From Gammaproteobacteria bacterium (GTDB lineage: Bacteria; Pseudomonadota; Gammaproteobacteria; SZUA-229): a stretch of DNA of 29,903 nt. The DNA lies in the NCBI GenBank assembly GCA_026998145.1, contig JALTRC010000217.1, positions 1-29,903 on the forward strand. Direction: 5' to 3'. The translations under genes and the position numbers were made by a program. Below the pieces are notes generated by a model that was not told the DNA's origin, ran no database searches, and saw only the letters and a list, made by a program, of their open reading frames with translations. Within the stretch, counting starts at the first letter, position 1. Every line of letters begins with the position of its first letter. Positions 22,902 through 29,903 of this stretch are shown one piece after another.

Positions 22902-23075
22902 CTGGATTCCCGCCTTCGCGGGAATGACGGTTTTTTTCGGGTAGTATCGGATTTTTTTGAGGCAGACTTTTATACAAAGTCATCTGTAACGGTCGCGGCC
23001 GGTACGGACAGATATAAAGAATGAAAAAGCGTCTTATATTGATCGCCTGTCATTCCCGCGAAGGCGGGAATCCAG
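22902..23075. repeat. 174-bp element bounded by a perfect inverted pair of dRS3-like repeats
   Basis: The 27-bp ends, CTGGATTCCCGCCTTCGCGG and onward at 22902-22928 and its exact reverse complement at 23049-23075, each contain a 20-bp ATTCCC-N8-GGGAAT palindrome. The 120-bp centre has no convincing gene. The element sits between the rplT terminator and the pheS start, so the pheS promoter must be inside it or in the 46 bp that follow. This 336-bp gap holds nothing else. Confidence 0.75.
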
Positions 23076-23121
23076 AACAGGGCAGTATAGGCAATTTATA
23101 AAACAACAATGGTAAAAATCA

Positions 23122-24141
23122 GTGGCTGATTTACAAGAGTTATTAACAAAGGCGCAGCAGGCAGTAGCTGACGCGGGTGACTTACAACAGCTGGATGCGG
23201 TGCGTGTACAGTATCTGGGTAAAAAAGGTGAATTCACCGCCCAGCTAAAAGAGCTGGGGAAATTACCCGGTGACCAGCGCAAGGAAGCCGGACAGAAAAT
23301 CAATGATGCCAAGCGCAGCTTTCAGGCGGCGCTGGAAGAACGCAAGGCAGCCCTGGAAGTGGAAAAGCTCAATGCCCAGCTGGCCGAAGAAAGCATTGAT
23401 GTCAGCCTGCCCGGTCGCGGTCAGCAAAGCGGTGGCCTGCATCCGGTAACGCGCACCATGCAGCGGATTAAAACCCTGTTTGCCGGCCTGGGTTTTGATG
23501 TGGCGGAAGGTCCGGAAATCGAAGATGACTATCACAACTTTGAAGCCCTGAATATTCCATCCCATCACCCGGCTCGTGCCATGCACGATACCTTTTATTT
23601 TAATGCCAATACCCTGTTGCGCACTCACACCTCGCCGGTGCAGGTGCGTGAAATGGAAACCACCGAGCCACCCCTGCGCCTGATTGCCCCCGGCCGTGTG
23701 TATCGTTGTGATTCGGATTTAACCCATACTCCCATGTTCCATCAGGTGGAAGGCTTGATGGTGGATGAGCAGGTCAGCTTTGCTGATTTAATGGGCACAC
23801 TGGATAAGTTTTTAAAATTATTTTTTGAAAACGATGAACTCAAAACCCGTTTTCGTCCATCCTATTTCCCCTTTACCGAACCCTCATCGGAAGTGGATAT
23901 TCAGTGTGTGATGTGCGCTGGTGAAGGCTGTCGTGTATGCAGCCATACTGGCTGGCTGGAAGTGCTGGGTTGCGGCATGGTGCACCCTGAAGTGTTTAAA
24001 CATGCGGGCATAGATAATGAAAAGTTCACCGGCTATGCCTTTGGTATGGGTGTGGAGCGACTGGCGATGCTGCGTTATGGAGTGAATGATTTACGTCTGT
24101 TCTTTGAAAACGATATTAAGTTTTTAAAACAGTTTGCATGA
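23122..24141 (+). CDS. pheS: phenylalanyl-tRNA synthetase alpha subunit
   Basis: This 339-residue protein has an N-terminal coiled-coil (about 1-90) followed by the class II catalytic domain: LHPVTRTMQRIKTLF, GPEIEDDYHNFEALNIP, LIAPGRVYRCDSD, THTPMFHQVEGLMVDE and GMGVERLAMLRYGV. A Cys-x2-Cys-x4-Cys-x2-Cys knuckle (CVMCAGEGCRVC) sits in the region where E. coli PheS has a short loop. Such zinc-type insertions occur in many other bacterial PheS proteins. The GTG at 23122 is the only start that yields the conserved N-terminus. A Shine-Dalgarno sequence is hardly visible. No Phe-rich leader peptide of the E. coli pheM type was found. Confidence 0.97.
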   Translation: MADLQELLTKAQQAVADAGDLQQLDAVRVQYLGKKGEFTAQLKELGKLPGDQRKEAGQKINDAKRSFQAALEERKAALEVEKLNAQLAEESIDVSLPGRGQQSGGLHPVTRTMQRIKTLFAGLGFDVAEGPEIEDDYHNFEALNIPSHHPARAMHDTFYFNANTLLRTHTSPVQVREMETTEPPLRLIAPGRVYRCDSDLTHTPMFHQVEGLMVDEQVSFADLMGTLDKFLKLFFENDELKTRFRPSYFPFTEPSSEVDIQCVMCAGEGCRVCSHTGWLEVLGCGMVHPEVFKHAGIDNEKFTGYAFGMGVERLAMLRYGVNDLRLFFENDIKFLKQFA

Positions 24142-24156
24142 ATAGAAGCAGTTGTT

Positions 24157-24186
24157 CGCAAATAAACGCGAATCAACGCAAATAAA
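24157..24186. repeat. three tandem copies of a 10-bp unit in the pheS-pheT gap
   Basis: CGCAAATAAA, CGCGAATCAA and CGCAAATAAA follow one another without a gap, 16 bp after the pheS stop. It probably belongs to a dispersed CGCRAATMAA-type repeat. No promoter or stem is formed. Confidence 0.6.
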
Positions 24187-24218
24187 AATTATCCGAAAAT
24201 TCGGACGAAGGTTTATTG

Positions 24219-26591
24219 ATGAAAATCTCAGAACAATGGTTACGGGAATGGGTTAATCCCGATGTTTCAACACAAACAATCGCAGACGACATTACCATGG
24301 CCGGTCTGGAAGTGGATTCCATTGAGCCGGCTGCAGGTGAATTTACGAATATCCTGGTGGCCAAAGTTGTTAGCGTTGAAAAACATCCTGATGCGGATAA
24401 ATTAAATATTTGTAAAGTGGATGCCGGTACGGGTGAACCATTGCAAATCGTTTGCGGCGCTGCCAATGTTCGTGAAGGTTTAATGGTTGCCTGTGCCATG
24501 ATCGGCGCTGTACTGCCCGGCAATTTCAAAATTAAAAAATCCAAACTGCGGGGTGTGGAATCCTATGGCATGCTTTGCTCCGAAAAGGAAATGGGGCTGG
24601 CGGATTCAGCCGATGGCTTAATGGAATTGCCGGAGGATGCACCCATTGGCACCGACATCCGTGAATATCTGGATTTAAACGACACCATTATCGAAGTGGA
24701 TCTCACCCCCAATCGTAGTGACTGTTTAAGCATTGCCGGTGTGGCCCGTGAAGTGGGCACTTTATACCAGTGCCCGGTCAATGCTCTGGAAGTGCTGCCG
24801 GTAAAAGCGGATATTGATGACAGTTTCCCCGTTAAAGTGTCTGCACCTTCCGCCTGTCCCCGTTATCTGGGACGGGTGATTCGCAATGTTAATGCCCGCG
24901 CTACCACGCCTTTATGGATGGTGGAAAAATTGCGTCGCAGCGGCATTCGCAGCCTGAGCCCTGTTGTGGACATTACCAATTATGTGATGATCGAACTTGG
25001 CCAGCCCATGCATGCCTTTGATCTGGATCAGCTACAGGGCGGCATTGAGGTGCGTCTGGCGCAGGCGGGGGAAAAGCTGACCCTGCTGGATGGCAAGGAA
25101 ATCGAATGCAATGACAAAACCCTGCTGATTGCCGATGAATCACGTCCACTGGCGCTTGCCGGGGTGATGGGCGGTGAAGGCTCCGGCGTTAGCGATAGTA
25201 CAAACAATATCTTTCTGGAAGCGGCCTTTTTCTCGCCACTGGCGATAGCCGGTCGTGCCCGTGATTACGGTCTGCACACAGACTCATCCCACCGTTTCGA
25301 GCGTGGTGTGGACCCTGAGTTGCCAGCTAGAGCCATGGAGCGTGCTAGCCAGTTGATTATCGATATTTGCGGCGGTCAGGCCGGCCCGGTATGTGAGCAG
25401 CTCAGCGAAGTGGATCTGCCCAAACCGGCCAGCATTCATCTGCGCCGCGAGCGTATCAGCCGTATGTTGGGTATCGACTTTGAGGATGCCCAGGTGGAAA
25501 GCATTTTATCCGGGCTGGGCATGAGCCTGGAAGCGAGCGATGAAGGCTGGATGGTCAGTGCACCGGCTTTCCGCTTTGATATTGCCATTGAGGCGGATTT
25601 AATCGAAGAGCTGATCCGTATCTACGGCTATAACAGGATTCCCCGCACTATGCCCCATTACCAGCCGGATATGAAGCCGCTGGATGAATCAAGGCTGGAA
25701 CTGCAACGAATCAAGGAGTTGCTGGCAGATCGTGGCTATTTCGAAGCCATTAGCTACAGTTTTGTGGATCCTGCCTGGCAGGCGGCAATCGACAGGGACA
25801 TTAAGCCGGTGGCTCTGGCCAATCCCATTTCAGCCGACTTATCGGTGATGCGCACCAGCCTGTGGCTGGGTCTGTTAAAAGCCGCCCAGCACAATATCAA
25901 TCGGCAGCAGCCCCGCATTCGATTGTTTGAAACCGGCCTTACCTTTATTCAGACGGCTGATGAGCTGGTGCAGGATAATAAAATCGCCGGCGTGGTCTGC
26001 GGTAATCTGCATGAGGAGCACTGGGATGGTGACGCCCGCAAGGTAGACTTCTTTGATGTAAAAGCCGATGTGGAAGCCATACTGGCCGCCGGCGGCCAGG
26101 ATATTCGTTTTGTAAAAGATGCGCATCCGGCGCTGCATCCGGGGCAGACGGCGCGTATCTATAAGGGTGAGCAGGCTATCGGCTGGCTGGGGGCATTGCA
26201 TCCGCAAACCCAGAAGGCGCTGGATATAGATCCGCGGGTATTTGTTTTCGAACTGGATCAAAATGCTGTGCTGGCAGCCAGCGTGCCGGTATTCAAATCC
26301 CTGTCCAAATTCCCCGAAGTGCGCCGGGATATTGCCCTGCTGATTAGTGAAGATATTGCCGCTGGAGACATCATCCAGACAATAAAATCAGCCGCATCCG
26401 ATGTTTTACAGGAAATTTCTGTATTTGACGTCTATACTGGTACTGGAATAGATTCTGGTCTAAAAAGTGTCGCTTTAGGCTTGATTTTACAAGGATTTTC
26501 CCGCACTCTTACAGATGAAGATGTGGACTCAGAAATCCAGACAATCGTTACAGCACTGAACAAAACATACGGTGCTACATTACGGGAGTAG
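24219..26591 (+). CDS. pheT: phenylalanyl-tRNA synthetase beta subunit
   Basis: The 790 residues match E. coli PheT (795). The order is an N-terminal tRNA-binding OB domain (about 40-150: HPDADKLNICKVDAG, CGAANVREG, MLCSEKEMGL), the B3/B4 editing region (TPNRSDCLSIAGVARE, VVDITNYVMIELGQPMHAFD), B5, the inactive class II-like core and a C-terminal anticodon-binding ferredoxin-fold domain (FPEVRRDIALLI). With PheS it forms an alpha2-beta2 enzyme. The ATG at 24219 with GAAGG upstream is preferred over the TTG at 24216. The stop lies 2 bp before ihfA. Confidence 0.97.
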   Translation: MKISEQWLREWVNPDVSTQTIADDITMAGLEVDSIEPAAGEFTNILVAKVVSVEKHPDADKLNICKVDAGTGEPLQIVCGAANVREGLMVACAMIGAVLPGNFKIKKSKLRGVESYGMLCSEKEMGLADSADGLMELPEDAPIGTDIREYLDLNDTIIEVDLTPNRSDCLSIAGVAREVGTLYQCPVNALEVLPVKADIDDSFPVKVSAPSACPRYLGRVIRNVNARATTPLWMVEKLRRSGIRSLSPVVDITNYVMIELGQPMHAFDLDQLQGGIEVRLAQAGEKLTLLDGKEIECNDKTLLIADESRPLALAGVMGGEGSGVSDSTNNIFLEAAFFSPLAIAGRARDYGLHTDSSHRFERGVDPELPARAMERASQLIIDICGGQAGPVCEQLSEVDLPKPASIHLRRERISRMLGIDFEDAQVESILSGLGMSLEASDEGWMVSAPAFRFDIAIEADLIEELIRIYGYNRIPRTMPHYQPDMKPLDESRLELQRIKELLADRGYFEAISYSFVDPAWQAAIDRDIKPVALANPISADLSVMRTSLWLGLLKAAQHNINRQQPRIRLFETGLTFIQTADELVQDNKIAGVVCGNLHEEHWDGDARKVDFFDVKADVEAILAAGGQDIRFVKDAHPALHPGQTARIYKGEQAIGWLGALHPQTQKALDIDPRVFVFELDQNAVLAASVPVFKSLSKFPEVRRDIALLISEDIAAGDIIQTIKSAASDVLQEISVFDVYTGTGIDSGLKSVALGLILQGFSRTLTDEDVDSEIQTIVTALNKTYGATLRE

Positions 26592-26593
26592 AA

Positions 26594-26896
26594 ATGGCAT
26601 TAACCAAAGCTGATATGGCCGAGCGCTTATTTGATGAGCTAGGGCTCAACAAGCGTGAAGCCAAAGAATTGGTTGAACTGTTTTTTGAAGAAGTACGCGA
26701 AGCCCTTGAGAACTCACAGCATGTAAAGCTCTCAGGCTTTGGTAATTTCGCCTTACGGGACAAAACCCAGCGCCCGGGACGTAACCCCAAAACCGGGGAA
26801 GAGATCCCGATTTGCGCGCGCCGTGTCGTAACCTTCCGTCCTGGACAAAAACTAAAACAACGAGTTGAAGCATATGCTGGAAGCCAGCAACAATAA
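26594..26896 (+). CDS. ihfA: integration host factor alpha subunit
   Basis: This 100-residue DNA-bending protein of the HU/IHF family starts MALTKADMAERLFDELGLNK. The DNA-binding beta-arm region reads SGFGNFALRDKTQRPGRNPKTGEEIPI, with the intercalating proline in GRNPKTG. IhfA pairs with IhfB, encoded elsewhere. The GGGAG at the end of pheT serves as ribosome-binding site, so ihfA is translationally coupled to pheT, as in other gammaproteobacteria. Confidence 0.97.
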   Translation: MALTKADMAERLFDELGLNKREAKELVELFFEEVREALENSQHVKLSGFGNFALRDKTQRPGRNPKTGEEIPICARRVVTFRPGQKLKQRVEAYAGSQQQ

Positions 26897-27230
26897 CGAA
26901 TTACCCGCAATCCCCAGTAAACGCTACTTCACCATTGGCGAAGTCAGTGACCTGTGTGGGGTCAAGCCCCATGTACTGCGCTACTGGGAACAGGAGTTTA
27001 CCCAGTTAAAGCCGGTCAAGCGTCGGGGCAATCGCCGCTATTACCAGCGCCATGATGTGATTCTGATTCGCCAGATCCGCAGCCTGCTTTATGACCAGGG
27101 CTTTACCATTGGTGGCGCCCGCAATCAGCTGATGGGCGAGCCGGCCAAGGATGATACCAACCAGAGCCAGCAGGTGATCAAACAGCTCAGAAGCGAGCTG
27201 GAAGAAATCCTCCAGATGCTGAAAAAATAA
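26874..27230 (+). CDS. MerR-family transcriptional regulator
   Basis: The 118-residue protein has an N-terminal winged helix-turn-helix of MerR type: YFTIGEVSDLCGVKPHVLRYWE, the wing RRGNRRYYQRHDV, and IRSLLYDQGFTIGGARNQL. A coiled-coil end (QQVIKQLRSELEEILQMLKK) allows dimerisation but there is no effector domain or metal-binding cysteine. The gene overlaps ihfA by 23 bp and is found beside ihfA in many gammaproteobacteria, with no known target. The ATG at 26874 is preferred over a TTG at 26865. Confidence 0.92.
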   Translation: MLEASNNNELPAIPSKRYFTIGEVSDLCGVKPHVLRYWEQEFTQLKPVKRRGNRRYYQRHDVILIRQIRSLLYDQGFTIGGARNQLMGEPAKDDTNQSQQVIKQLRSELEEILQMLKK

Positions 27231-27236
27231 CAGAAC

Positions 27237-27264
27237 AAAGTCCCTGCTCCGGCAGGGATTTTTG
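27237..27264 (+). terminator. Rho-independent terminator of the thrS-merR cluster
   Basis: A 7-bp stem TCCCTGC/GCAGGGA with loop TCCG is followed by TTTTT. It lies 10 bp after the merR stop. Confidence 0.93.
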
Positions 27265-27321
27265 TTTATAGGGGTTATTTTTTGAAGGAAAGCCTTCTGC
27301 TGTCGATTCCACAAGTATTCT

Positions 27322-27349
27322 TTGACATACAAACCACACAGTGTAAAAT
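27322..27349 (+). promoter_or_regulatory. sigma-70-type promoter of tRNA-Pro
   Basis: A perfect -35 TTGACA (27322-27327) and TAAAAT -10 (27344-27349, preceded by TG) are separated by 16 bp. Transcription would start near 27356, only a few bases before the mature tRNA. Confidence 0.8.
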
Positions 27350-27362
27350 TCACCGCCTTAAT

Positions 27363-27439
27363 CGGGGCGTAGCGCAGTCTGGTAGCGCACCACACTGGGG
27401 GTGTGGTGGTCACAGGTTCAAATCCTGTCGTCCCGACCA
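27363..27439 (+). tRNA. tRNA-Pro (anticodon GGG)
   Basis: The 77-nt cloverleaf has acceptor arms CGGGGCG / CGTCCCG (one G-U), anticodon stem CCACA/TGTGG with loop CTGGGGG and anticodon GGG, and T-arm ACAGG-TTCAAAT-CCTGT. CCA is encoded. It reads CCC and CCU codons. A dedicated promoter and terminator make it a single-gene unit. Confidence 0.96.
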
Positions 27440-27445
27440 GAACCC

Positions 27446-27477
27446 AAAGGCTGACTCATCGGAGTTGGCCTTTTTTG
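27446..27477 (+). terminator. Rho-independent terminator of tRNA-Pro
   Basis: An 11-bp stem AAGGCTGACTC/GAGTTGGCCTT, with two adjacent G-U pairs and loop ATCG, ends in a run of T residues. Confidence 0.93.
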
Positions 27478-27516
27478 TTTATGATATGATTTTCCGGGTC
27501 GATCCATATCCATGAG

Positions 27517-27532
27517 TCTGCCAGCTGGCAGA
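27517..27532. promoter_or_regulatory. 16-bp perfect palindrome before the PDC-sensor gene
   Basis: TCTGCCAGCTGGCAGA ends 8 bp before the ATG at 27541. It could be an operator for a dimeric regulator. As RNA it would form an 8-bp hairpin over the only purine-rich ribosome-binding segment (GGCAGAG). Confidence 0.4.
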
Positions 27533-27540
27533 GCATAATT

Positions 27541-28506
27541 ATGAGTAGCAGTCTTAAAGAAACCATCCATCAGCAGCGTGAAAAACTTACCGCCATGCTG
27601 AGTGAAAAAATGCATGATCTGGCGGTCAGCCTTGCCCCCCATATTCATGATCGTGAGACCCTGGAGAATATGCTGGCTGAGGCCTTTCCCCAGGTGCCTT
27701 ATTGCAAGCATTTGTATGTGCTGAATTCGGATGAGGTACAGATTACCGATAATATTACCCAGTCGGGCCGGGATGCCACTCACTTTGGCCGGAATCGGGC
27801 AGGGCGTCCTTATATGGAGGGCATTATCGGCACCACTGATTTTAAACTGTCCGAGGCCTATATCAGCCGCAATAAAAAGCGCCCGTCGTTTACGGCAATT
27901 CAGGTAATACGTAATACGGATGGGGAAAGGCTGGGATTTTTAGGCGCGGACTTTGACTTGCGGGAATTGCCGGGCATTAGTGAGCGTTATCAGGAGCCGG
28001 ACAACTGGCGGCAGATCAAGGGTGATCCGGCCATTCGCAGTGGGGTGTTTTTACAGCAGCGTATTGAAAGTCAGATGGATAAACACCTGGATGAAGTCAT
28101 CCCCATTATGAGCGAGCTGATTACCGAGCACGGGGTGTTCCATGGCAAGCTGCATTTTTCCAGCAGCCGGGCAACTCTGTGGCTGGTGGATGATCCCTTT
28201 ACTTATCGTATTTTGAATTTTGACGAGATCATCGACCCGGACACCTGCCTAGCATATCCCCGTCACCCTTATCATGAAAGAGCCGTCGTACCGCCTGAAA
28301 AAGTCAGCGAAGTGTTTGAGATTTTTCGCCAGCTGCGTTTTGCCGATGAAAATGTGTATTTGCGTGCAGGTTCCTTGAATGTCATCAATGGTATGGTGGG
28401 GCTGAACTTTTCCTGCGACGGTTCCCACTATATGCGCTTTGATGAGTTTCTGGATAAGAGCATCGATTTCTGGTTTGGTATTCCTGCTATTGAGCCTGTG
28501 AGTTAG
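27541..28506 (+). CDS. soluble PDC (Cache-like) sensor-domain protein
   Basis: In this 321-residue protein the middle part (about 55-150) resembles a PDC/Cache sensor fold: HLYVLNSDEVQITDNITQSG, GRPYMEGIIGTTDFKLSEAYIS, RPSFTAIQVIRNTDGERLGFLGADFDL. Such folds usually bind small ligands outside the cell. Here there is no signal peptide, no membrane helix and no output domain (kinase, GGDEF or chemotaxis). The C-terminal 160 residues are uncharacterised, with LHFSSSRATLWLVDDPFTYRIL and a segment ending SCDGSHYMRFDEFLD. It therefore looks cytosolic and may act through a partner. A small unknown gene follows after 12 bp. The ribosome-binding site is weak. Confidence 0.7.
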   Translation: MSSSLKETIHQQREKLTAMLSEKMHDLAVSLAPHIHDRETLENMLAEAFPQVPYCKHLYVLNSDEVQITDNITQSGRDATHFGRNRAGRPYMEGIIGTTDFKLSEAYISRNKKRPSFTAIQVIRNTDGERLGFLGADFDLRELPGISERYQEPDNWRQIKGDPAIRSGVFLQQRIESQMDKHLDEVIPIMSELITEHGVFHGKLHFSSSRATLWLVDDPFTYRILNFDEIIDPDTCLAYPRHPYHERAVVPPEKVSEVFEIFRQLRFADENVYLRAGSLNVINGMVGLNFSCDGSHYMRFDEFLDKSIDFWFGIPAIEPVS

Positions 28507-28518
28507 TGAGATAGTTTT

Positions 28519-28800
28519 ATGAAAGTTATTAACCAGCTGATTGACCTGGTTGCACGTTTATATAATGAAACCGAAGGTTACATGGAGCAGCAGGACGATA
28601 GCCAGCTATGGTACAACCGGGGTTATGCCAATGGTGTGGTAAAGGCTCTTCAGGATGCTGGCTTTGATAAAATGCTGCAGGCTAAAGTGACCCTTGAGGC
28701 CAATGATACGGCAGAAGAACAACGCTTTATGCCCTGGGGCAAGGCTTATTTTCACGGCTTTGAAATGGGTGAGCGTGAAGCCAGAGAAGTCATGCCTTGA
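28519..28800 (+). CDS. small conserved hypothetical protein
   Basis: The 93 residues are acidic and probably helical, with no cysteine, signal or membrane segment. Recognisable blocks are LYNETEGYMEQQDDSQLWYNRGYANGV and a C-terminal FMPWGKAYFHGFEMGEREAREV. It lies 12 bp after the PDC-sensor gene and overlaps the next gene by 4 bp (TTGA), so the three are probably one operon. The function is not recognised. Confidence 0.65.
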   Translation: MKVINQLIDLVARLYNETEGYMEQQDDSQLWYNRGYANGVVKALQDAGFDKMLQAKVTLEANDTAEEQRFMPWGKAYFHGFEMGEREAREVMP

Positions 28801-29693
28801 TAGGCTTTATTGATTTTGCAACGGCCAGGGAAGCGCCCGCTGATGCCTGCCGCCTGTTTCACGGGCGCGGGCATTTTTATAAAGGTTATGAACATATCAA
28901 TATCGACTGGTTGCCGCCGGTTGCTTTAATTACCCTGTATCGTGAAATGGATAAAAGCGATCTGCAGCAGCTGGCCGATACGCTTTTGCAACAGCTTCCC
29001 GCCTGTGACTCCGTGCAGGTGCAATACCGTTATAAATATCAATCGCCTTTTGAAGTATTACGGGGTGAAGCGATTTCACAAACCCAGGTCAGCGAGAATC
29101 ATCTGCAATTTAATATTCAGCTGGGGGCTGCACAAAATACGGGTTTATTTCTGGATATGGCCAATGGCCGCCGCTGGGTTGCCGATCATGCCAAAAATAA
29201 AAATGTATTGAATCTGTTTGCCTATACCTGCGCTTTTTCTGTAGCGGCTATTGCCGGTGGCGCACGGCAGGTTTTAAATGTGGATAATAATAAATCGGTA
29301 CTGAGTCGCGGGCGGGAAAACCATCGGCTAAACCGGCAGGATTTAAGCCGGGTAAAATTTGAAGGGGTAGATATTTTTAAATCCTTTAGCCGCATTAAAA
29401 AACATGGACCTTATGATTTAATGGTTTGTGATCCACCGACTTTTCAAAAGGGCAGTGTGGATATTGCACGGGATTATAAAAAAATTATTCGCCGCCTGCC
29501 CCAGTTTATGAAACCGCAAAGTCAGTTGATATTGTGTTTGAATTCGCCGGATCTGGGTGAGGATTTTTTACATAAGCTGGTGGCAGAGGAGTGCCCGGAC
29601 TGTCAATTTATTTGGGCGATTCCAACGCCGGATGTATTTAAGGAAGCGATGGAAGGCAAGGGTTTGAAGGTGCTGGTTTTTCAGTATTTGTGA
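28797..29693 (+). CDS. class I SAM-dependent methyltransferase of the RlmK/RlmI type
   Basis: The protein has 298 residues. The SAM-binding motif I is VLNLFAYTCAFSVAAIAGGA, followed by the acidic NVDNNKS and the catalytic-region motif VCDPPTFQKG, as in the C-terminal RlmK part of E. coli RlmKL (DPPTF) and in COG1092 rRNA methyltransferases. It lacks the N-terminal PUA domain of RlmI and the RlmL half, so it is a minimal form. The likely target is rRNA, but this is inferred from family only. The TTG at 28797 is chosen because it overlaps the upstream stop, has GAGAAG upstream, and no in-frame ATG occurs before the conserved region. Confidence 0.8.
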   Translation: MIGFIDFATAREAPADACRLFHGRGHFYKGYEHINIDWLPPVALITLYREMDKSDLQQLADTLLQQLPACDSVQVQYRYKYQSPFEVLRGEAISQTQVSENHLQFNIQLGAAQNTGLFLDMANGRRWVADHAKNKNVLNLFAYTCAFSVAAIAGGARQVLNVDNNKSVLSRGRENHRLNRQDLSRVKFEGVDIFKSFSRIKKHGPYDLMVCDPPTFQKGSVDIARDYKKIIRRLPQFMKPQSQLILCLNSPDLGEDFLHKLVAEECPDCQFIWAIPTPDVFKEAMEGKGLKVLVFQYL

Positions 29694-29903
29694 ACTTTGG
29701 CGCGAAGGCGAAAAGGCCGCGGAGTCGTTGGATTTGTGTGAGAGGTGACGGAGTTATTGACTCTGGCACCTGGGCTAGAATTTGAATCAGTTTGTGGATT
29801 CCCGCCTACGCGCACTACTGTCCGGAATAAAAAAATCGATGCGTTAAAAAAGGTTGTAGATCCAGGTTTTAAGGGTTAAAACCCTGTTTGCAGACTTAAA
29901 AAA
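29694..29903. other. intergenic end of window with a broken dRS3-like repeat
   Basis: No gene is seen. ATTCCCGCCTACGCG at 29798-29812 is the first three quarters of a dRS3-like palindrome, but the expected GGAAT does not follow; CACTACTGTCCGGAATAAAA begins at 29813. This looks like the terminal sequence of an insertion element that entered the repeat. A hairpin GGTTTTAA/TTAAAACC (29865-29883) lies further on. The window ends before any transposase. Confidence 0.4.

Noticed and set aside
22924..22944. A pheM-like Phe-rich leader peptide before pheS
   Set aside because: The only candidate is a six-codon frame with two Phe codons that falls inside the dRS3-type end, with no following attenuator hairpin and T run.
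1467..23075. dRS3-like repeats as CRISPR repeats
   Set aside because: Copies are scattered over 20 kb, are palindromic and are not separated by regular spacers.

Overview
The window is chromosomal DNA of a gammaproteobacterium, densely coded and with no visible prophage, CRISPR array or complete insertion sequence. The best taxonomic evidence is the conserved translation cluster thrS-infC-rpmI-rplT-pheS-pheT-ihfA-merR followed by tRNA-Pro, together with RavA/ViaA, a HinT-type HIT protein and a DNAJ-related protein. A respiratory molybdoenzyme next to a DsrC-family protein, a VPLPA-CTERM surface protein and an FNR/ANR-type operator suggest a facultatively anaerobic organism, perhaps with sulfur or nitrogen respiration. 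The species cannot be named from the sequence.

Layout. (1) Positions 2-3769: the 3' part of a NasA/NarB-like molybdopterin oxidoreductase, a DmsB-DmsC fusion (four Fe-S clusters plus an eight-helix quinone anchor) and a DsrC-family protein lacking both redox cysteines. (2) 3767-4084: two small inverted-repeat elements lying back to back. (3) 4099-7831: ravA, viaA and a DnaJ-related gene. (4) 7878-8589: a small disordered conserved protein and hinT. (5) 8591-9240: a paired repeat, tRNA-Val(GAC), then about two tandem 189-bp structured repeats, each carrying a copy of the tRNA 3' end. (6) 9249-9800, minus strand: a VPLPA-CTERM protein. (7) 9955-13522, minus strand: an operon of beta-CASP nuclease, SpoIIAA-like/UspA fusion and APC permease. 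(8) 13612-16719: an FNR-type site and a lipoprotein HlyD / ABC ATPase / ABC-2 permease operon. (9) 16959-19344: archaeal-type AMP phosphorylase and a short PRPP synthetase. (10) 19499-27230: the translation cluster. It has a probable ThrRS operator with two tRNA-Thr anticodon mimics and an IF-3 gene that starts with AUC. (11) 27363-29693: tRNA-Pro(GGG), a soluble PDC-sensor protein, a small unknown and an RlmK/RlmI-type methyltransferase. (12) The window ends in a truncated palindromic repeat that may be broken by an insertion sequence.

How the parts may work together (inference). Regions 7-9 look like a low-oxygen or energy-stress island, with an ATP-binding Usp, an RNA-processing nuclease, an exporter behind an FNR-type box, and AMP salvage to ribose 1,5-bisphosphate paired with PRPP metabolism. 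Region 1 is a quinone-linked molybdoenzyme, and RavA/ViaA, known elsewhere to act on respiratory Fe-S complexes, lies just downstream of it.

Nearly every long intergenic gap holds a dispersed inverted repeat: dRS3-like ATTCCC-N8-GGGAAT palindromes, paired CCCCCTTT-AAAGGGGG units, a GTAGGGYGGAACAAGC unit and two MITE-like elements. The most unusual items are the tRNA-Val repeat array, which resembles the rtT repeats of E. coli tyrT and carries an internal compensatory base change, the double anticodon-mimic thrS leader, the AUC-initiated infC and the cysteine-less DsrC.
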